A model generated the notes under the pieces. That model did no database searches, was not told where the DNA came from, and worked only from the letters and a program-made list of their open reading frames with translations. Positions 18,001-24,867 of a stretch of DNA of 37,603 bases are shown in pieces. Source of the DNA: an uncultured Clostridia bacterium (GTDB lineage: Bacteria; Bacillota; Clostridia; TANB77; CAG-465); contig CALWOC010000007.1 in NCBI GenBank assembly GCA_944383015.1, positions 1-37,603 of the forward strand. The letters run 5' to 3'. A program made the translations under genes and the position numbers. How positions within the stretch are numbered: position 1 is the first letter of the stretch; the number at the start of each line of letters is the position of its first letter.

Positions 18001-20351
18001 GCTAAAAATGTTATAGGTTCTATTTTTTCTTCTACAACACAATCATATATGTTCCATATCAAAGTAGTAGTGCCATCATCATTTCTAATAATTTGTGGTT
18101 CATTATAATTTGAACTTCCTGATATATATGTAAGTCCTTTAGGTAATGTGTCTGTTATTGTTACAGTTATTCCATCCATTTTTATATTATCGCTTTCAGA
18201 TGATAATATAGGTTCAATTTTAAAATTAATGTCATATTCATTTTTTCCAAAATCATAGTTTAATTTTTCATTTCCAGCATCATCAATAGTAGTTACTTGA
18301 ACTGTTTGATTTGCTCCTACAACATAAATTGTATTTCCATATTGATAGCTACCGTTATGAGTACCAGAAATTATACTTCCATCTTCATCATACTCTGTTT
18401 TTATATATGGCTTATTTTCTTTTGTCCACGTAGGAGTTGGATAATCATCTATACTAATATCTTTATTTTCTATTGTATAAATATCTCTATCTAATTGATT
18501 CTCTTTTGCCCACCATTTACTTGCAAGAGTCATTCCATACGTTTGATTAATTATTGCGCTATTTTTTACTTTCATTTCTACATATATAGTGCTCCACAAA
18601 GGCTTTGCATTTCCTCCCTCTTTTGATTCAAAGAAAAGTCCAACACAAATATATCCTTCTGGTATATCTGATTTATTTTTATATATATTAAATTCTTCAA
18701 TATTACACATACTATTCATTTCCTCTTGAGAAGACCAATTAGTTCCATCTTTTTTAGTTAAATAATATGCATTAAATTTTAATGTCGAACTAGAAGAATA
18801 CACTATATGATCAGAAGAAGGCTCAAGTCCTAAACCATCAAATTTAAAAATTTCATTAGCACTATAAATATAAGCTTCTTCATCCGCACCATTATTAATT
18901 GAAAAGGTTAAACAAGCATTAAACTTATTTCCGTTAGTTAATACAGTATCTCCTCCTCTTCCTCTATTAGTTAATCCAATTATTGGATTTCCATCAACAG
19001 CTTGAATATCTATAAAATGGTCATACTTTCCTGGAGAAAAACGAACATGATTAACTTGTAATTTATCATCTGTGGTAACTTTTTGATTAGACATGCTTTG
19101 ATCTGTGAGTGATTTTGCTTTCATATTACTATCACTTACAGTTAAATAATAATTACTATTTTCTTGTATTGAATACTCATTATCTGGTACTAAAATTTGA
19201 AAATACCAAGAACTAAAACATCCTATATTATCTGTATAAATAATAGTATTTTTAGAGTATTCACCATTATATTGAGGAAAAATACCATCAAATTTATAAT
19301 CTTTTAATGTTACAGTTATTTTACTTCCATTTTGTTGCATTATAACATTTCCTGAATTATATATACTATTATTTCTATCACTTTTTAATACTCCATATGG
19401 TGCTCCTCTTAAATTATATCCTTCATCTGCATTAGTCCAAGACATAGCTCTATTTTCTATAACACCTTTTCCTCCACTATTATTTACTTTATAATTCCAA
19501 AGTAAAGGCGTACAATTATTTGTAATATCTTCAAGACCTGTTCCATTTACATTTGAACGTTCAAATTTTAAATCTAAATCAAAAGTAATATCTCCCTTTG
19601 GAAACTCTATTCCTTTTAATCCCTTTTCCTTATCATTATATAATTGTACTATAAAAGAATATCCATATATTCTACCTGTTACTTCTTGTGAATCATAATC
19701 TACAGTTAGTCTTTTTGAGCAGTATGAATTTCTGCTTAATTTTACATTATAACTAGGTGCAGAACTAATATATACGTTTTCAATTTCAGAAGTCGTTACT
19801 TTTTCCTCATCACTATTTCCATTTAGCCAAACTTTAATATCTGGCTTTATAACACTTCCATTTCTAGCTCCTAATACCTTTACTATAAATACTAACGTTT
19901 GTTTTCCTGGTATTGTAATATTCTCACTACTCATCTGATAATATCCAGTTAAAACTTTACCATTAGATGATATATTAACATCTTCTATCCATCCCATTGA
20001 TTCTGTGTCCCATTTTATTTCATCGGTTGAAATTTCACTAGGTAAAGTTGCCTGAAAATATATTTTTCCTCCTGTATATCCTGTAGCTTCCGAATTATTT
20101 AAAACCATTGTATTTTCAATGGTCCATGTTACTTGATCAAATGAACGTACTATATTATTATTTTCGCTTGAATCGTTTCCAGGATCATTATTTACATCAA
20201 ATGGTCCTGTTCCTGTTTTTGTTTGTATTATTTGTGAAGATGAAATTTTTGCACCATTATCTGGTAATTCTTCAATAGCATTTACCTTATTAAATATAAA
20301 TAAAAAGGCAAATACTAAAATAATAAACAAAAAATATTTAGTTTTTCTCAT
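15006..20351 (-). CDS. Giant secreted surface protein: DUF11-like, SdrD-B-like and MucBP-like repeats, TGD-type anchor
   Basis: About 1781 aa. The ATG at 20351 is preferred over that at 20357, which abuts the AGAGGT ribosome site. Order: signal peptide (1-25, ending KVNA); unique adhesin-like head to about 680; two DUF11/isopeptide-like beta domains to about 1000 (ITDTLPKGLTYISG); an SdrD-B/Cna-B-like domain (about 1003-1125) with the calcium-loop-like DKNSNGVIDEGE and NEEGYYKFENLPRGNYYIRV; eight repeats of 70-83 aa related to MucBP (about 1130-1748); then NIDTGDIAVYAVASVSV, a hydrophobic segment and KSKKK. The C-terminus has the layout of a sortase signal but no LPxTG. Likely a wall-attached adhesin; the ligand is unknown. 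It has its own promoter and terminator. Confidence 0.9.
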   Translation of the reverse strand: MRKTKYFLFIILVFAFLFIFNKVNAIEELPDNGAKISSSQIIQTKTGTGPFDVNNDPGNDSSENNNIVRSFDQVTWTIENTMVLNNSEATGYTGGKIYFQATLPSEISTDEIKWDTESMGWIEDVNISSNGKVLTGYYQMSSENITIPGKQTLVFIVKVLGARNGSVIKPDIKVWLNGNSDEEKVTTSEIENVYISSAPSYNVKLSRNSYCSKRLTVDYDSQEVTGRIYGYSFIVQLYNDKEKGLKGIEFPKGDITFDLDLKFERSNVNGTGLEDITNNCTPLLWNYKVNNSGGKGVIENRAMSWTNADEGYNLRGAPYGVLKSDRNNSIYNSGNVIMQQNGSKITVTLKDYKFDGIFPQYNGEYSKNTIIYTDNIGCFSSWYFQILVPDNEYSIQENSNYYLTVSDSNMKAKSLTDQSMSNQKVTTDDKLQVNHVRFSPGKYDHFIDIQAVDGNPIIGLTNRGRGGDTVLTNGNKFNACLTFSINNGADEEAYIYSANEIFKFDGLGLEPSSDHIVYSSSSTLKFNAYYLTKKDGTNWSSQEEMNSMCNIEEFNIYKNKSDIPEGYICVGLFFESKEGGNAKPLWSTIYVEMKVKNSAIINQTYGMTLASKWWAKENQLDRDIYTIENKDISIDDYPTPTWTKENKPYIKTEYDEDGSIISGTHNGSYQYGNTIYVVGANQTVQVTTIDDAGNEKLNYDFGKNEYDINFKIEPILSSESDNIKMDGITVTITDTLPKGLTYISGSSNYNEPQIIRNDDGTTTLIWNIYDCVVEEKIEPITFLAHIDEETANGTQFTNKAIISADKIGNGKEIFRTDSTTIQIINLSSHRLYKIVETPVIEKNGEIHYTISYKNNTDGTIPDFQMLDILPYNGDGRGTEYTGSYTLDRLVVTQINGDGEEISNENLKILYTEDESVRGSISSKDENLGEGWKEAKAETIKQSVAAYVVKGEIGAQSSVTVDIYIKTENNKGLDKYVNSATAQVYKDTEEMITSNAISQVVERKIEGVAWEDKNSNGVIDEGEELLKNVEVTLTNDQGEQVTDVNGNKVSSVRTNEEGYYKFENLPRGNYYIRVSIPSSKYELTEKEVGTNNEINSKFDVEERETDEITKLNTIDLPELTVSNVNAGFVKKETKVVVNYKEIGTNNKLYDEVTINGRIDDEYTTENKLDEINENNGNKYEYVRVEGTTTGTMTEDTIYVTYWYQKKATKVKVLHVLEGTDVSNPENVTDVLYPTEEITGRVDDNYTTQNRLQEINENSQIEYELVTDNVLNKTGQMTVDTIYVVYEYRTIPATIKIEHKDIDTDEELMETVTEDGMVGEEYTTTNKLDEINTKYENKYELVSEPENKDGKYKREEQTITYYYQKKIGEVEVNYLEVGTEKVLASQEILKDKVDKEYITENKLDEINANNDNKYEFVKTTGDPTEGIYKLEKQVINYYYQKKATKVKVLHVLEGTDVSSPENVTDVLYPTEEITGRVDDNYTTQNRLEEINENSKVQYDLVTDEVEGKTGQMTIDTIYVVYEYRKAPATIKIEHKDIDTNEELMETVTEDGIVGEEYTTTNKLDEINAIYENKYELVSEPENKEGEYKREEQIITYYYRKKPANVIVKYVDVDTEEELIEGEEIVGRVDDEYKTIDKIKEINENRENKYVLVKTTENTEGKMGLETIEVIYYYKKVEAQVIVIHKDEETGEEIADRDYIGGYVGDGYTTSEKEIDGYEIVIEKIPLNKEGEMEEEIIEVIYYYKKIPKVENIDTGDIAVYAVASVSVVCIAGIVCVVLKSKKK
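15110..16965 (-). repeat. Eight MucBP-like repeats with a long near-identical direct repeat
   Basis: Eight repeats. Repeats 2 and 3 (about 16310-16750) and repeats 5 and 6 (about 15605-16045) are close copies at DNA level, offset by 705 bp (235 codons), for example KVLHVLEGTDVS followed by IKIEHKDIDT. This indicates a recent three-repeat duplication. Repeats 7 and 8, next to the anchor, are diverged. Confidence 0.85.
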
Positions 20352-20391
20352 AATCATACCTCTTTTATTTTTATTTTTCTCATATATTCTT

Positions 20392-20420
20392 ATATTATCC
20401 TATAATAAAACTTTTTTCAA
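20392..20420 (-). promoter_or_regulatory. Probable sigma-A promoter of the giant surface protein
   Basis: Minus strand TTGAAA (20420-20415), 17 bases, TAATAT (20397-20392). It directly follows the terminator of the upstream gene. Confidence 0.65.
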
Positions 20421-20455
20421 TAAAAAAACATCGTTAAAAAAATTTTAACGATGTT
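20421..20455 (-). terminator. Intrinsic terminator of the 221-aa membrane protein gene
   Basis: Perfect inverted repeat AACATCGTTAAAA-AAA-TTTTAACGATGTT at 20427-20455, eleven bases after the stop, followed on the minus strand by a T-run. Confidence 0.92.
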
Positions 20456-20466
20456 CATATTATTAT

Positions 20467-21132
20467 CTATGATGAATGGTTAGACTTTGCTTTTTTCCTT
20501 CTAAAAGGATTTCTAAGTCCTTCCTCTAAAGTAGGTAGCACACCGATTCCAAGGATAAGTAAGATGATTGAACCAACACCACCAATACAAGCATTTCTTA
20601 AATACTCGTTATTAAGGTTGAAGTTCCAATTCTTTAATCCATGTTGTCTGGTTAAATTCTGTTGATAGTACAAAATCTCTTTTACTACCTTAGCATCTGT
20701 TTCTATTTGCTGTTTTTCCTTGCTTACAACATCTTTTGCAGTATCGTTGATATTTGTTGAAATGTATAAAACGTCCTTATCTGCAAAATACGTATAAACA
20801 ACGTATGGCTGGTTTCTGTAGACATTATTTACAATAGTTCCAACTGTCTTATCAATATAGCTGTCTGTAATATCAAATGATGTAAGTTGATAGTCTAAAA
20901 CAATAGCAATCTTTGTTTCCTTAGATGCTTCTTCAATTGCGTTTCTTGCATATGTTTTGTCTGGATCTGACATTGATCCACTGATATCTTGGACATAGTC
21001 CGCTCCGTTTTTTACAGGTAGACTTGGAATTATAATTGTATTAAACAAATTCCATAAAATCACACCCGCTAGTACGATTAACGCGATACCCACAATCAAT
21101 CGTGAAATGAATTTGTAAGGTTTTGGTCCCAT
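20467..21132 (-). CDS. Membrane protein, possibly TPM-domain-like; function unknown
   Basis: 221 aa with an N-terminal hydrophobic segment (about 10-33), a soluble alpha/beta domain (about 45-165, with YVQDISGSMSDPDKTYARNA and VLYISTNIND), a second hydrophobic segment (about 183-203) and a basic tail RRKKAKS. The soluble part loosely recalls TPM (Psb32/TLP18.3-type) domains, which are often membrane-tethered; this is a weak assignment. AGGAGG stands eight bases before the ATG. The gene is visibly richer in G+C and CG dinucleotides than its neighbours and has a perfect consensus promoter, which fits strong expression or a foreign origin. It has its own terminator, so it is a single-gene unit. 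Confidence 0.7.
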   Translation of the reverse strand: MGPKPYKFISRLIVGIALIVLAGVILWNLFNTIIIPSLPVKNGADYVQDISGSMSDPDKTYARNAIEEASKETKIAIVLDYQLTSFDITDSYIDKTVGTIVNNVYRNQPYVVYTYFADKDVLYISTNINDTAKDVVSKEKQQIETDAKVVKEILYYQQNLTRQHGLKNWNFNLNNEYLRNACIGGVGSIILLILGIGVLPTLEEGLRNPFRRKKAKSNHSS

Positions 21133-21190
21133 TACTTTTTCCTCCTTTTTAATTTAAAATTTTTTATGCAGAAACACTTTTTAAACGCTT

Positions 21191-21248
21191 TTACATAAAA
21201 GCCTCCCTTCTTATTCTTTCGTGCATGCAAATCATTAGATGATTGCAT
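21191..21248 (-). promoter_or_regulatory. Structured leader with hairpin and a ribosome-site ATG-TAA start-stop
   Basis: Inside the roughly 130-nt leader of the 221-aa protein gene. A hairpin ATGCAATCAT-CTA-ATGATTTGCAT lies at 21248-21225. After it comes AGGGAGG (21208-21202), then six bases later ATG immediately followed by TAA (21196-21191). A good ribosome site on a one-codon frame may hold or load ribosomes and tune the downstream gene. No known riboswitch class is recognised. Confidence 0.45.
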
Positions 21249-21271
21249 TTAAAAAATTTACCTGCGCTTAA

Positions 21272-21300
21272 ATTATAGCATTTTTGCTTTTTTATGTCAA
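21272..21300 (-). promoter_or_regulatory. Perfect consensus sigma-A promoter of the 221-aa protein gene
   Basis: Minus strand TTGACA (21300-21295), 17-base spacer, TATAAT (21277-21272): twelve of twelve consensus bases. The predicted start near 21265 gives a leader of about 130 nt. Confidence 0.9.
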
Positions 21301-21385
21301 GTATTATTTTAATCTTTAGTAATTTTACATGATAAAAATAACAATTTGTGTTTTTAGGCATAAAATACAGTATGGTGGTGAAAAT

Positions 21386-22375
21386 ATGAGTATAATTGTA
21401 CAAAAATACGGTGGAAGTTCTGTAGCTGATAAAGATAAATTAGAACTTGTATGCGAAAAAATAATAGAGGAAAAAGATAATGGAAATGATATTGTTGTAA
21501 TTGTATCTGCACAAGGAAAAACAACAAATAATTTGATATCTAAAGCTAAAGAATACGCCTGTAATGAAACAAGTATTTCAAAAAAAGACTTAGACTTTTT
21601 GCTCTCAACTGGCGAAATGCAAACTGCTTCACTCCTATCAATAATGCTTAATTCTAAAGGATACAGTAGTGTATGCTTAACAGGATCACAAGCTGGAATT
21701 ATAACTGACTCGAACTTTGGAAATGCTAAAATATTAGATATATTAACTGAAAACATATTGTCATATATCCAAGAAAGTAGAATTGTAATTGTAACAGGTT
21801 TTCAAGGAATAGATAAATTTGGAAATATAACAACCTTAGGACGTGGAGGCTCGGACTTAAGTGCTGTTGCAATAGCATGTGCTCTAGGTTCAAAAAAATG
21901 TGAAATATTTAGCGATATTGATGGTATTTTTTCAGCAGATCCAAAAATAATACCAAATTCAAAACTTCTAGATAATATATCATATGATGAAATGTTAGAA
22001 GCATCTTCTGCTGGTGCAAAAGTATTACATAATAGATCAGTAAATATGGCAAAAGAATACAATTTAGAAATAAATTCTAAATGCACTTTTAACGATTCTA
22101 AAGGAAGCTTAGTACAAAATGAAGTAAAAGAAGATTTTGACATACATTTTATAACTAAAAAAGATGATGTATCTAAAATTTGTATTGTTGGTCCAATGAT
22201 GCTTAGTAATAAAGAAGCAATATCTAAAATATTTAAAATAGCAAGTGATGAAAACATTCAAATATATATGATATCTCTTAGTGAGCTTGCAATAAATATT
22301 ATAGTTGACACTTCTAAGTCACAATTTTTTATGCAAAAACTACATGAAATACTAATAGAAAAGAGGAATAATTAA
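21386..22375 (+). CDS. Aspartate kinase, short form with one ACT domain
   Basis: Phosphorylates aspartate, the entry step to lysine/diaminopimelate, methionine and threonine. The 329 aa begin at the ATG at 21386, chosen because GGTGGTG precedes it and the KYGGSS motif (7-12) follows at the normal distance. Also seen: STGEMQTASLLS, TLGRGGSDLSAVA and the SAGAKVLH stretch. Usual length is 400-450 with two C-terminal ACT domains. Here only one is visible, at about 265-325 (ISKIFKIASDENIQIYMISLSE), matching the second ACT. Feedback regulation may therefore differ. It is convergent with the AI-2E transporter gene; no other lysine-pathway gene is nearby. Confidence 0.93.
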   Translation: MSIIVQKYGGSSVADKDKLELVCEKIIEEKDNGNDIVVIVSAQGKTTNNLISKAKEYACNETSISKKDLDFLLSTGEMQTASLLSIMLNSKGYSSVCLTGSQAGIITDSNFGNAKILDILTENILSYIQESRIVIVTGFQGIDKFGNITTLGRGGSDLSAVAIACALGSKKCEIFSDIDGIFSADPKIIPNSKLLDNISYDEMLEASSAGAKVLHNRSVNMAKEYNLEINSKCTFNDSKGSLVQNEVKEDFDIHFITKKDDVSKICIVGPMMLSNKEAISKIFKIASDENIQIYMISLSELAINIIVDTSKSQFFMQKLHEILIEKRNN

Positions 22376-22396
22376 AAATTATTCCTCTACTTTTTT
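22362..22396. terminator. Shared hairpin terminator between convergent genes
   Basis: Perfect 12-bp inverted repeat AGAGGAATAATT-AAA-AATTATTCCTCT at 22362-22388. The stop codons of both convergent genes (22373-22375 on plus, 22379-22381 on minus) lie within it. A T-run follows on the plus strand (22391-22397); the minus side has only a weak one. Confidence 0.85.
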
Positions 22397-23512
22397 TGTA
22401 TTTTTCTTCAATTTTAGAGATTTTATTCTCTTTTTATTATCTTCATCTGTATCAAAATTAATATCAAATTTATATTTAATAAATATTTTAACAAGTGCTA
22501 AAACTGGCATTGCAATAACCATTCCAATTATTCCAAAAAGTCTTTCAAATACAAGCATACCACATATTACTACAACTGGATGAAGCTTTACAGATTTTCC
22601 TATTATATTAGGCTGTAGTATATTTGCATCTATCATTTGTATTATAAATGAGGCTACAAATGTTATTATTGCTAATACCGGTCCTCCAACAGTAAAAGCA
22701 TATAAAGATGTAATACAATATGAAATTGCAGCACCTATATATGGAATTAAATTTAACATTGTAATTAGTATTCCAAATATAACTGCATATTTAAGTTGCA
22801 ACACTAAACATAGTATTGTAGTCATTATACCAACAATAATACTATCAATTAAAAGGCCTCTAATATATGAATTTAAAATCTCATCCATCTCAACAAGCAT
22901 TTTATATCTATTAGAATTTTTACCATTTTTTGATGCAAGTACAATAAAGCTATTTTTTGTTCTATCCATGTCTTTTACCATAAAGAAAGATATCATAATA
23001 GCTGTTATTACACTAATTAAAAAGCTTCCTGCTTTTTGAGCTGTATCGATAGAATAATTTAAAATATTTTCAACAACTCCACTAGATAAAAAGTTTATTT
23101 CTCCAAGACTAGATGGTATCTTATACTCTAAACTAAACTTTTCAAATAAAAATACGTTTATTTTACTTGCAGCACTAGCATAAAGCGATGGTACCTCTTT
23201 AATAAATTGTGTAAGTTCTGTTACAAGAACTGGTATAATATATGCAAGTGCTAAAATAATTATTGCAAATATTATAATTAAGGAAATAGTTGCAGAAAGA
23301 CCTTTACTAAGTCCCATCTTCCTTAATCTATTAGCAAGTGGCTTTGAAATCCAGCAAATTACTACTCCTATATAAAAAGGGGTAAGTGCAACTAATAGCT
23401 CGATTGCCTTATCTAAAAGTCCAAAGGATTTAAGTGCAAAACAAATTAGTATAAAAGCACCTATATACATGACTTTATTTAAGAATTTAAAGTCAAATTT
23501 ATTCTCGTTCAT
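22379..23512 (-). CDS. AI-2E family transporter (YtvI/PerM-like)
   Basis: 377 aa with about seven to eight hydrophobic segments in the family pattern: an N-terminal hairpin (about 12-55), a pair at 68-100, an extracytoplasmic loop (residues about 100-150), then C-terminal segments including LLIDSIIVGIMTTI, LNLIPYIGAAIS and the conserved IQMIDANILQPNIIGKSVKLHPV. Members have been linked to autoinducer-2 export, sodium/proton exchange or lipid transport, so the substrate is open. The C-terminal tail is basic. The ATG has AGGAGG five bases upstream. It follows nrdG by 34 bases and may share its transcript. Confidence 0.92.
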   Translation of the reverse strand: MNENKFDFKFLNKVMYIGAFILICFALKSFGLLDKAIELLVALTPFYIGVVICWISKPLANRLRKMGLSKGLSATISLIIIFAIIILALAYIIPVLVTELTQFIKEVPSLYASAASKINVFLFEKFSLEYKIPSSLGEINFLSSGVVENILNYSIDTAQKAGSFLISVITAIMISFFMVKDMDRTKNSFIVLASKNGKNSNRYKMLVEMDEILNSYIRGLLIDSIIVGIMTTILCLVLQLKYAVIFGILITMLNLIPYIGAAISYCITSLYAFTVGGPVLAIITFVASFIIQMIDANILQPNIIGKSVKLHPVVVICGMLVFERLFGIIGMVIAMPVLALVKIFIKYKFDINFDTDEDNKKRIKSLKLKKNTKKVEE

Positions 23513-23546
23513 TTTTCCTCCTATATTATTATTATTCTAATTTTAT

Positions 23547-24068
23547 TTAAAATTCATATTCTATTATTTTTTTATTTTTTAGACTTAACTTTACATTAAT
23601 TGCTCTTTGATTTGAACTTCCTCTAAAAGCTAAATTTTCATCTTTTTTTTCTTCTTCAAACCTACCATCAATTAATATATCAGTATAATTTAATAAATCC
23701 ATAAATCTATTTTCATTATTTGCTTTTTTTACAATTTCCTCAAAAGTAAAACCTGAATAAGTTATAATATCTAAATTATTATTTAATTTAGATATTAATT
23801 CAACTAAAGCTTCACATTGCATAAAAGGTTCTCCACCACTTAATGTAACACCTTTAAGTAAAGGATTTGAATTTATTCTTTTTGCTAAATCATCTATATT
23901 AATATATTCTCCTAAGTTAAAATCATGTGTTTGTGGATTGTGACATCCTTTACAATCATGTGGACAACCTTGTGTAAATACTACAAATCTAATTCCTGGG
24001 CCATCTACAATTGACTCTTCTACAAGACCTGCAATTTTTAGTTTATTTTTATTATAATAATACATCAT
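23547..24068 (-). CDS. nrdG: Anaerobic ribonucleotide reductase activase (radical SAM)
   Basis: 173 aa, usual length is 150-180. It uses a 4Fe-4S cluster and S-adenosylmethionine to create the glycyl radical on class III reductase. The cluster cysteines C35, C39 and C42 lie in GCPHDCKGCHNP, and SGGEPF (about 77-82) is the SAM motif. The start overlaps the end of the 90-aa glycyl-radical gene by 17 bases, so translation is probably coupled and the two products made together. That is the arrangement expected if the 90-aa protein is the activase's direct target. Confidence 0.96.
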   Translation of the reverse strand: MMYYYNKNKLKIAGLVEESIVDGPGIRFVVFTQGCPHDCKGCHNPQTHDFNLGEYINIDDLAKRINSNPLLKGVTLSGGEPFMQCEALVELISKLNNNLDIITYSGFTFEEIVKKANNENRFMDLLNYTDILIDGRFEEEKKDENLAFRGSSNQRAINVKLSLKNKKIIEYEF

Positions 24069-24324
24069 GTTTTACTCTATCTTTTTCTTCTGCTCTTTTG
24101 CCATCATTAAATCTGTCTAAAGTTCCAACAAGGTATCCAGTTATTCTTCTAATTCTTTCAAAAGGAACATCATTTAATAATGTATAATTTAAGTCTACAT
24201 AATCTCCATTTACATTTAAGTTTAGCTCAGCTATTTCTTTACCAGGATTTTTTTCTCTAACATAATTTACATACTCATCTATTTCTTCTTGTGAAATTGC
24301 TTCACCTTTTGTATTAATTACCAT
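24052..24324 (-). CDS. Stand-alone glycyl-radical domain of class III ribonucleotide reductase
   Basis: 90 aa. Residues 54-86 (FERIRRITGYLVGTLDRFN... then AEEKDRVKH) match the extreme C-terminus of NrdD, where E. coli has RRTCGYLG with the radical glycine G681, and ends in RRVKH. The radical glycine here would be G63. Residues 1-53 form a small domain (IDEYVNYVREKNPGKE...NVNGDYVDLNY) that I do not recognise. The main NrdD at 24868-27123 lacks this tail, so this product probably supplies the radical in trans. GGAGGAG precedes the ATG; it has its own promoter (24351-24379) and overlaps nrdG. Confidence 0.85.
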   Translation of the reverse strand: MVINTKGEAISQEEIDEYVNYVREKNPGKEIAELNLNVNGDYVDLNYTLLNDVPFERIRRITGYLVGTLDRFNDGKRAEEKDRVKHDVLL

Positions 24325-24350
24325 ATATTCTCCTCCTTTAACATATCTAA

Positions 24351-24379
24351 ATTATATCAACTTTTATTTATTAAATCAA
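24351..24379 (-). promoter_or_regulatory. Sigma-A promoter of the glycyl-radical gene and nrdG
   Basis: Minus strand TTGATT (24379-24374), 17 bases, TATAAT (24356-24351) with TGA directly before the -10. Same -35, spacing and TGA extension as the divergent promoter at 24452-24480. No NrdR-box pair (ACAC..TATA..GTGT-like) is seen. Confidence 0.8.
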
Positions 24380-24451
24380 TTAGTTTATTTATTTTATTAC
24401 TAGTTTACCACCTTGTGCTTTAAATTATGTATTCTAAACATTTAGTTTTAT

Positions 24452-24480
24452 TTGATTTTTAATAGCTTTTGTGATATAAT
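24452..24480 (+). promoter_or_regulatory. Sigma-A promoter of the small plus-strand gene
   Basis: TTGATT (24452-24457), 17 bases, TATAAT (24475-24480), with TGA just before the -10. The leader is about 50 nt to the ATG at 24538. Confidence 0.8.
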
Positions 24481-24537
24481 ACAAAATGTAAATTTAAAAG
24501 AGAGGATAGATTGATTATATCTATTATGGTGATAATT

Positions 24538-24849
24538 ATGAAAAGTGAAAATTCAAATTATATCAAAACATTAGAATTAGTTATCCAAAAACTAAATAAT
24601 CAAATTACTTGTTCTTTTTCAAGAGGTAAAAGTTGTAGTCTTTACATAGCAATTTTTGACAAAGCTACAAATTGTGAGCTTTTTTTAAATGACACACTTA
24701 TTTTTAGTGGTTCGGAAACAATATGTAAAAAAATATTTAAAGATCTTTTAAAAAGACTAAAGAAAGAACATTACTGTTTAGATGGTAATTTATCTGATGT
24801 TGCTTATATAAGATATATGAAAGAATCAAAAGCACTAAATCTAGCATAG
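24538..24849 (+). CDS. Small soluble protein, function unknown, inside the nrd locus
   Basis: 103 aa from the ATG at 24538, chosen because GGTGAT stands four bases before it, which aligns well with the 3' end of 16S rRNA. A TTG at 24511 with AGAGGA is the alternative and would add nine residues. It contains three cysteines in the first half (ITCSFSRGKSCSLYIAIFD, then NCELFLND), a short beta-rich part and a basic helix KIFKDLLKRLKKEHY. No signal peptide or membrane segment. No family recognised. It lies on the opposite strand between the catalytic nrdD and its detached radical domain, with its own promoter and a shared terminator. Confidence 0.75.
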   Translation: MKSENSNYIKTLELVIQKLNNQITCSFSRGKSCSLYIAIFDKATNCELFLNDTLIFSGSETICKKIFKDLLKRLKKEHYCLDGNLSDVAYIRYMKESKALNLA

Positions 24850-24866
24850 ACTTAGTGCTTTTTTTT
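24831..24866. terminator. Bidirectional terminator between the small plus-strand gene and nrdD
   Basis: Inverted repeat AGCACTAA (24831-24838) / TTAGTGCT (24852-24859), followed by eight T on the plus strand. On the minus strand TTTTGATTC follows the stem. The hairpin overlaps the 3' end of the plus-strand gene. Confidence 0.85.
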
Positions 24867-24867
24867 A

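Noticed and set aside
21191..21403. 70-aa minus-strand frame overlapping the aspartokinase start
   Set aside because: No ribosome site; it spans the consensus promoter and leader, and its composition is not protein-like. Only its final ATG-TAA is of interest.
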